From Larix sibirica (Eukaryota > Streptophyta > Pinopsida > Pinales > Pinaceae), in the NCBI GenBank assembly GCA_004151065.3, contig NWUY0304774715.1, positions 1 through 16,503 on the forward strand: DNA of 16,503 nucleotides, given 5' to 3'. The notes under the pieces are model-generated. The model did not search any database. It saw only the letters and a program-made list of their open reading frames with translations, and was not told the DNA's origin. This document shows, piece by piece, positions 11,772 through 16,503 of this stretch. Made by a program: the position numbers and the translations under genes. How positions within the stretch are numbered: the first letter of the stretch is position 1; each line of letters opens with the position of its first letter.

Positions 11772-12097
11772 AGAAGCCTGAGTTGAAAGACCATGCATCT
11801 AATAAGCATTGGAAAATGAAAGTGAAATCCAACATTATGACGTTTTGAAAGAAAACTTTTAAGCAATTTATCTGCTTTATAAAGTTACTCCTTACAACAA
11901 GAGTTCCTCACGTTGCTTTTGTTTAACAACTGTATAAATCACGATCCATCAATAACCACAAATTTCTACGACTGTTAACTGTAACTCATTGTAGTCTTCA
12001 AAGCAATCGTCGGTTCTTTTCAGATTGTACATAATTCATCTAAAGATGTTGCTAAAGGAAAAACGTTCCTGAAGCCAGCCGCATTCATTCAACTTTT

Positions 12098-12933
12098 TCA
12101 ATCATCAAGCCAGTCCAAATTGAAGCATTCTTCGACGGCATCAATTGCCAGAGTAGGCATGGCAGAGGCTTTGATAGACTGCCATTGTCTTTCCATGTTT
12201 TTATCACAGACTACACGTCTTAAAGATCTTAGTTTGGCGAATGCCTTAGGCAGCTTCTTCAGTCCAGAGCACTCTTTCATGTCCAACATCTTTAAGTTTG
12301 TCAGCTGACCAAATTCCATGGGAAAGTCCTTCAAACACCTGCACAGTGAAATATCAAGAAATTCCAGTTGCTCAAGTTTGCATATGGAAGGTGGAAGCAT
12401 CGACAAGCTTGGACATGCAGACAGCCTCAATACTGTGAGTGACATTAACCTCCCAAAGTCATCAGGTAACTTTTGGATAAGATGGCAATTCGTGACAGAC
12501 AACCTCTGTAGGGAGGTTAAATTGCATATTTGCCCTGGCAATTCTTCCAAATCACTACAGTGATCAAGATTAATTGCTACAATCTTTGGAAATTTTAAGA
12601 GATGTTCCTTATCCAATAGAGTCATATTTCTTAAGCCCTCACATAGGCATACAGACAACTTTTCCAAGCTCTCCCATGATCTACAGTATTCATAAAAAGG
12701 AGGCACAATCAACTTCTCAAGTAGCAGAGACTTAATATGAATATTTGAAGAAAAGCTTTGCAGCCCTTGAAGCACTGCACGCTTTGAACTGTAATTATAT
12801 ACTATCAGAACCTTCAGTTTTGGCATGGTCTGTAAAAAGCTTGGAAGACAGTATTGATTTGCGGCAAAGAATAAAGCCAAAGCTTCCACCTCAGGAAAAT
12901 CTATGTGGCACCAATCTTGCTTCTGCATTGAAT
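12098..12933 (-). CDS. RNL exon 5: leucine-rich repeat domain and C-terminus
   Basis: The likely acceptor is CATGTAG ending at 12934, which joins in phase 1 to give DSMQKQDWCHIDFPE, matching the family segment before the LRRs. The exon is open for 277 residues and ends NLDWLDD at TGA 12100-12098. It contains LFFAANQYCLPSF and KLKVLIVYNY, then about five LRRs of roughly 24 residues (cores such as LEELPGQICNL, LQRLSVTNCHL, LTVLRLSACPSL, LEFLDISLCRCL and LKMLDMKECSGL). These are the Cys/Asn-rich, short LRRs usual in ADR1-type proteins. The frame stays open upstream past the acceptor to a stop near 13033, and that extra sequence looks like intron. The LRR domain itself shows no damage. Confidence 0.88.
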
Positions 12934-13083
12934 CTACATGTCCCAGAATGTAAGTCGGTATAACATGCAGATTAAAATGCTTATCAAACAATTTACTAAA
13001 TTTGCAACAATACTGTATTGAACTAATAATTATTCAATCATTTAGTCTCTTAGGGAAAGAAATCAAGTTTCAGGAGTGTTCTG

Positions 13084-13283
13084 ATGTGTGAATTGAAAGA
13101 AACTGAGCCTCAGATGGCTTATCTTTGGGAGTTCTTAGACATTCGGTGGTAATTCTAGTCTCCTTTCGAGGCATAAAAACCCTCTTACTATCCTGGCGTG
13201 TCAGACCCACGGCTAAATCCCGCATTATTTCATGTTGAGAAAAATAAATCTCTGAGGAACAGTTATAAGAGATGCCCGGACTC
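13084..13283 (-). pseudogene. RNL exon 4 (MHD-position motif), 3' splice donor missing
   Basis: The acceptor GTGTTAG at 13284 is followed by a base that completes the split Gly codon from exon 3. The exon then reads SPGISYNCSSEIYFSQHEIM and RDLAVGLTRQD, the ARC2 region, then VFMPRKE and FLSIHT. QHE at 13237-13229 sits where RNLs have QHD, the equivalent of MHD in other NLRs. In ADR1-type genes the matching segment is IVSIHTG-EM, and exon 5 here resumes in phase 1 at D-S-M-Q, so the donor should follow about one base after the ACA codon (position 13084). The sequence there reads TCAGAAC, with no GT. The frame instead runs on to a TGA at 13072-13070. The exact 3' end is therefore inferred by homology. 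Confidence 0.75.
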
Positions 13284-13524
13284 CTAACACATCAAAACCT
13301 TGATGTTAATTAACCAAACGAATCGTGGTGAATTTCAAAACCCTCCTTTTATCTGTAGTTGATTTATCTTACCCTCCTGGTTTCTAATTCTTTTAGAAAT
13401 TGTGTAAATAAACTAAAGCTTTAACTTTTTATAAATTTTGGCATATGTTAAAAGATAAAAAAACATAAAGTAGTTAAGATGGCGAAGCAATTAAAAATTT
13501 ACAGAATGCAAACAAGTTCCATAC

Positions 13525-13909
13525 CCTGGATCGGTAGTGAGGTTTAGGAGATTTCTTTTTGCAAGTTCTAGCAAGACCACAAAAGCATCCTGCCATTCCA
13601 TTCCGTGGACATATACCCAAATGTCCAATAATAAATCTGCGCTGAACTTTCGACCTTTTGGAAACGCTCCCAAGTCCAAAAAGCACCGCTTTTGTTCATC
13701 GTCAAGGACATCTATACTCATTTCCAAGCGATTAATAAGGTTATCTCTGTGATAGTCTGATATATGTTCTCCTCTTGAAAGCTTAGCCTTGGCACTTTCC
13801 CAGACACTCCTCCTCAGGTTTCACTTTCTCCTCTTGGCTGGGGCTCACCGTTCAAGCAACTTCCAATCACTTTGAGGGCAAGTGGTAAACCCTTACACTC
13901 CGCTACAAC
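13525..13909 (-). pseudogene. RNL exon 3 (GLPL to RNBS-D), frameshifted
   Basis: The exon starts after TTTTCAG at 13910 and reads VVAECKGLPLALKVIG, the GLPL motif of the NB-ARC ARC1 region. After GEPQP a 29-nt purine-rich insertion (13834-13806) replaces the expected direct join to VWES, and the original frame stops at TGA 13816-13814. Beyond the insertion the normal family sequence resumes in another frame: VWESAKAKLSRGE, then IDVLDDEQKRCFLDLGAFP (RNBS-D) and LLELAKRNLLNL, ending TDP-GG before the donor GTATGG at 13524 (phase 2). The exon is 385 nt as found and would be 356 nt without the insertion, which restores the reading phase exactly. If translated as is, exons 1-3 give a product of about 413 residues ending soon after GLPL. 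Confidence 0.85.
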
Positions 13910-13965
13910 CTGAAAATATAGTACTAGTTAAACTTATTTGAATGTAGTCATTACGCAGTAGCAGT

Positions 13966-14128
13966 TGAAAGTAAGGAGGAGTTGTGTTGGAAAGTTGAAA
14001 TTTTGAACTAATTTCAATCTCTACTCTGAGATTATCATGAGGAGACCAGCGAAACCTGATGATGATCCCAAAGTAGGGGTGAAAAGTTGAGAGTTTCAAC
14101 TTTCCAAGGAAGCTCCTCCTTACTTTCA
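13966..14128. repeat. Imperfect 35-bp inverted repeat in RNL intron 2
   Basis: The left arm 13966-14000 and right arm 14094-14128 are reverse complements at 30 of 35 positions: a perfect 16-bp block (TGAAAGTAAGGAGGAG), a 5-bp mismatched centre and a perfect 14-bp block (TTGGAAAGTTGAAA). The arms flank a 93-nt loop. A transcript of intron 2 could fold here into a stem. It may be a small foldback or MITE-like insertion, but I see no clear target-site duplication. Confidence 0.8.
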
Positions 14129-14186
14129 GTTAAACTTATGTTAAACTTCTGCAAAATCAGTGAGTTACAACATTTTAACATTAACA

Positions 14187-14359
14187 TTAGTATTTTGATA
14201 ACATGAGGTGCTTGATAGCAAAACAGTTAAGATATCTGAGATTATGAATAGTATGTCAAGTTCATACCTGTTTAGTATTTTGATAACATGAGAAGGTGCT
14301 TGATAGCAAAACAGTTAAGATACCTGAGATTATGAATAGTATGTCAAGTTCATACCTGT
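14187..14359 (-). repeat. 85/88-bp tandem duplication spanning the exon 2 splice donor
   Basis: Copy A (14187-14271) and copy B (14272-14359) are nearly identical. They differ by one 3-nt indel (AAG in copy B, in the ATGAGAAGGTGC stretch) and one substitution (GATATC versus GATACC). The duplicated unit includes the last bases of exon 2 (ACTAAACAG on the minus strand) and the donor GTATGA, so a second complete donor-like site lies at 14267-14266 inside intron 2. Using that distal donor would keep 88 nt of intron and add an immediate TGA. The high identity indicates a recent slippage or unequal-exchange event. Confidence 0.93.
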
Positions 14360-14768
14360 TTAGTAAGATCCTCATTTTCTGTTGTTGGAATCGAAGTCTG
14401 ACTAAAGGCCCAGAAGCAGAAAAGTGACAGGGAATTAGCCGCCTCCAACATACGCATGCTGTAAAGACGGGTATCGCTTCTCTTCGGAATTGTGGAATTC
14501 TGTCTGGTTGTGATAATTGTCTTATATCCTTTTGCTTGAAACAACAACTGTTCCACATTTGGAACAGACCAAACATCATCCAATACCACCAAAGTTGGAT
14601 GATTTGGTCTTAGACTCAGATTTTTCTGCAGTTGGTTGTGTGCATCCTCTATGCTCTGGAAATCAGGCCTTTGGCGACCGATTATCTTATCCCACATGGT
14701 GTCCAAAAGGCCCTTTACATTTGGAAACTGTGAAACGGTAATGAAAATTATATTGCTTCGGAAGAAAA
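14356..14768 (-). CDS. RNL exon 2: central NB-ARC (RNBS-A to RNBS-C)
   Basis: This exon encodes residues 245-382 of the RNL protein. It begins TT after TTTTCAG, completing a Val codon with the last base of exon 1, and reads FFRSNIIFITVSQ (RNBS-A). It continues through the kinase-2 block LVVLDDVW, RNBS-B YKTIITTRQ and an RNBS-C-like stretch LYSMRMLEAANSLSLFCFWAF, where RNLs usually have a similar SLFC-x-AF block. It ends NEDLTKQ before the donor GTATGA at 14355, in phase 0. The frame is open throughout (138 codons). Reading past the donor gives GTA TGA, an immediate stop, so intron 2 must be removed. A second copy of this donor lies 88 bp downstream inside the intron. Confidence 0.88.
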
Positions 14769-14857
14769 CTGAAAATCACAAGGAGAATAAACATTACAGA
14801 TTTACTTAAGGTGAGAACTTAAATGAAAGTTTCGACAACAAATTAAAAAATTGTTAC

Positions 14858-15590
14858 CTTGAACTTGGGTATCGTTGCAAAGCGCTGATGCAAGAGTGGT
14901 TTTGCCGCTCCCACCCATACCTGTTACTCCAACGATATTAACACCATTCTGCAATAGAATTTTTTTGACAGCATTGATAGGATTATCCAAACCCACTACA
15001 AAGTTTGGCATGTCCGGGACTTGGTAAGTGCAGGTGACTACAGCTGCTTGAGGCATCCCATCAATGGAGCTCTGAAATACTGGAATTGTGTTGATTTGTT
15101 GAAGGATGAGACTATTGGAAATGGGATCAGTAGTCATTTTGACATTTTCAATTAGACGTTCAAATGGTCTGAGCCGTTGGCCTAAATCCATGACATATTC
15201 TTTTAGTTTCTGTAATTCAAGGGTAACATTGGGCGGACCATGAATAAGAAGGAAATCGTAGACTTTTTTTTGAAACTTGAGGACTCTCTTTCCATATCGG
15301 TATTTTCTGTATATATCGAAGCTGTGTATTTTCTCTAAATTTTCTACGAGGCGAAGGCCATCTTGCAGGTCGCCTTGAAATGTTTTGAACAGCTTACCTC
15401 TGTCGGGCGATGAATCTGAGTCGAACATTTTCTTAGAAATTTGATCAATGGTAGGCTTTAGCGACAAGAGCATTATCTTCAGTTCTTTGCCCCATGTTTT
15501 GCTGTAAAGGATGATGTTAACGACCCTTCCCATCTCGGTGAATGCTTTATCCAAAAGTTTATTAGTAAGAGGATCAAGAGGGACAGCCAT
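14858..15590 (-). CDS. RNL exon 1: RPW8 domain and P-loop
   Basis: This exon encodes residues 1-244 plus the first base of codon 245. The first in-frame ATG is at 15590-15588, with A at -3 and G at +4, a good plant context, and it gives MAVPLDPL, a typical RNL start. Residues 1-150 are the RPW8-like region, rich in Lys and Leu with predicted amphipathic helices. Residues 150-200 form a linker. The NB-ARC domain starts near residue 195 (FVVGLDNP) and reaches the P-loop GVTGMGGSGKTT at 221-232, with the phosphate-binding Lys at 230. The exon ends CAA-G before GTAACA, so the intron starts at 14857 in phase 1. The 89-nt intron ends TTTTCAG at 14769. The exon has no internal stop and all key residues are present. 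Confidence 0.9.
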
Positions 15591-15723
15591 TCTCAATTCC
15601 AGTAATAGACACCAAGTGAAAGAAGCGTTTGAGATCGAAGTCTCTACTTACTGGTGACTATCCAATGTAAGTCTAGGGAAATGAAAGATGGGCTATAAAT
15701 CAATAATCCACGGGAGAGGTAGC

Positions 15724-15733
15724 TATATTTAAA
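15724..15733 (-). promoter_or_regulatory. Possible TATA element of the RNL gene
   Basis: On the minus strand TTTAAATATA lies about 135-145 bp upstream of the ATG at 15590. Transcription starting roughly 30 bp downstream would give a 5' leader of about 100 nt, which is plausible. The flanking DNA is AT-rich, so a chance match is possible. Confidence 0.35.
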
Positions 15734-15753
15734 TGTATAAGATAATGTCAATA

Positions 15754-15773
15754 GGGTAGGGGTGGGGGTAGGG
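15754..15773 (+). promoter_or_regulatory. G-quadruplex motif upstream of the RNL gene
   Basis: Four runs of 3, 4, 5 and 3 guanines are separated by loops of 2, 1 and 2 nt on the plus strand, the template strand for the RNL gene. This fits the G3+N1-7 quadruplex rule with very short loops, which favours stable folding. It lies 164-183 bp upstream of the ATG and about 20 bp beyond the TATA-like element. It is the only such four-run motif I noticed in this AT-rich window. A regulatory role is inference. Confidence 0.6.
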
Positions 15774-15779
15774 TGCTTC

Positions 15780-16503
15780 TAATGGCTAAAAACGTTATTG
15801 GAACAATTGGCGTCCAGAGAAGTTCAGTATGCATAGCTTTCGGCCCTTTGTTGACGGGATCTCCAGTTGGAAGCTGACTTTGATGTTGCGTTTATCTTAG
15901 GCTGAGTACATGTTGTTTGAGAGTATATTTTACATGGTGTACGAAAGAATAGATTTTTACTAGAGGGGATAACGGATTTGGGAGTTTTAAAAAAGTAAAG
16001 TGCATATATACTATTTGGCATATATACTACTTCAACTTGGTGGGTCGAGCTAGCATGCTAACGTTTATTCAATAACAATGGGTTAGCGTGATTTTATCTA
16101 GGGTTCGACAAAACAAAACCCTATAGTGTTTTCGCGATTCAAGTCTTTATAAAGCTCTGACTTGATTGGAAAACCTGCTAAAGCTCTGTGGCATGGTGGA
16201 ACCATGGAAAGGACGATCATCAAGATGAAACTATAAAGAGAACAATGATTTCACTTAAAACGACGTGTGATTTTGAATAAACTCTATCGAGCGATGGATC
16301 AAACTTACCCGTACAATAAAAGTTATTCAAAATGCATCACATTTTGTGCATGTTGTAGGTGATCAAATTTAAAGGGTGTGTTGATAACGGATGTAGAATT
16401 TGACAGTGTCTATTTGCAGAATTATACATCAACTTACAATTGATTTTACGGCATGTAAATAATGCCTTTATTTCTATGCAATGTAATCTATATAAGTATG
16501 TAG
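15780..16503. other. Upstream flank of the RNL gene, nothing further recognised
   Basis: This is AT-rich DNA with a small hairpin (TAGGGTT at 16099-16105 pairing with AACCCTA at 16117-16123). The minus-strand open frame at 16021-15824 shows no family signature. No second gene begins here. Confidence 0.5.

Larger units (their letters stand above)
10740..12090. other. Intergenic 3' flank of the RNL locus
   Basis: Apart from the short repeats and the candidate AATAAA listed separately, no gene is visible. 10780-11090 is less AT-rich and contains purine-rich tracts (around 10795-10850). The stretch next to the RNL stop (12097 down to about 11550) may be its 3' untranslated region. Confidence 0.45.
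12098..15590 (-). pseudogene. RPW8-NB-ARC-LRR (RNL) helper immune receptor, ADR1/NRG1-like, probably disrupted
   Basis: This is a five-exon gene of the RNL class of plant NLR receptors. Intact members act downstream of sensor NLRs with EDS1-family partners and are thought to form membrane Ca2+ channels through the RPW8 domain. Visible in order are an RPW8-type N-terminus (residues about 1-150), the P-loop GMGGSGKTT (225-232), kinase-2 LVVLDDVW (304-311), RNBS-B TIITTRQ, GLPLAL, RNBS-D CFLDLGAFP, a QHE motif at the MHD position, and LRRs ending NLDWLDD. Introns 1-3 are GT-AG with matching phases (1, 0, 2). Without a 29-bp insertion in exon 3 the exons total 2538 nt, or 845 residues, a normal RNL length. 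Two lesions argue for a pseudogene: the frameshifting insertion at 13806-13834 and the missing GT donor after exon 4 near 13083. The C-terminal NLDWLDD resembles the ADR1 clade. I am sure of the family and fairly sure of the disruption; an assembly error or unusual splicing remains possible. Confidence 0.85.

Noticed and set aside
12120-12963. Plus-strand open frames opposite the LRR exon
   Set aside because: They are antisense shadows of the LRR coding sequence on the minus strand.
13806-13848. A 42-nt mini-intron (AACG/GTGAGC to GAGGAG) that might explain the insertion in exon 3
   Set aside because: It is too short, has no pyrimidine tract, and its removal does not restore the VWES frame.
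15590-15596. RNL start two codons upstream (TTG at 15596)
   Set aside because: It is not an ATG. The ATG at 15590 has a good context and gives the family-typical MAVPL start.
16099-16123. GGTTCGA near 16101 as a tRNA T-loop
   Set aside because: No acceptor, D or anticodon stems fit around it. The pairing is a simple TAGGGTT / AACCCTA hairpin.

Overview
The window looks like nuclear DNA of a seed plant with a large, gene-poor, AT-rich genome, most likely a gymnosperm (conifer-type). It holds one recognisable gene in 16.5 kb, surrounded by decayed Ty3/gypsy retrotransposon pieces and long featureless AT-rich DNA. The gene's family features (RPW8 start, QHD-type motif position, C-terminal NLDWLDD) also resemble the RPW8-NB-ARC-LRR genes that are abundant in conifers. 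The species assignment is inference.

The gene lies on the minus strand, from an ATG at 15590 to a TGA at 12098-12100. It is a five-exon helper-type immune receptor of the RNL class (ADR1/NRG1-like). Exons are 15590-14858, 14768-14356, 13909-13525, about 13283-13084 and 12933-12098. Splice phases agree at every junction, and the core motifs are readable in the right order: RPW8, P-loop, RNBS-A, kinase-2, RNBS-B, GLPL, RNBS-D, QHx (MHD position) and LRRs. If a 29-bp insertion in exon 3 is ignored, the exons sum to 2538 nt (845 residues), a normal RNL length. As it stands the copy appears broken. The insertion shifts the frame into a TGA at 13816-13814, and the donor expected at the end of exon 4 is absent, so that frame runs into a TGA at 13072-13070. 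The MHD-position motif reads QHE instead of QHD. Intron 2 carries an 85/88-bp tandem duplication that copies the exon 2 splice donor, and an imperfect 35-bp inverted repeat. Upstream of the gene are a TATA-like element and a four-run G-quadruplex motif.

Left to right: 1-1800 is somewhat more GC-rich and looks like leader or promoter DNA, but shows no recognisable gene. 1800-5300 is AT-rich and gene-free, with a GT/GC microsatellite. 5500-6480 is a decayed Ty3/gypsy gag on the plus strand. 6650-9250 is AT-rich with no identified gene. 10515-9250 is a decayed Ty3/gypsy gag plus aspartic protease on the minus strand. 10616-12097 holds short tandem and inverted repeats and the 3' flank of the RNL locus. 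15600-16503 is the RNL promoter side and featureless DNA.

No unknown multi-gene system is visible. The most interesting material is the damaged but largely readable RNL gene, whose first two exons are intact and could still give a truncated RPW8-NB protein of about 413 residues.
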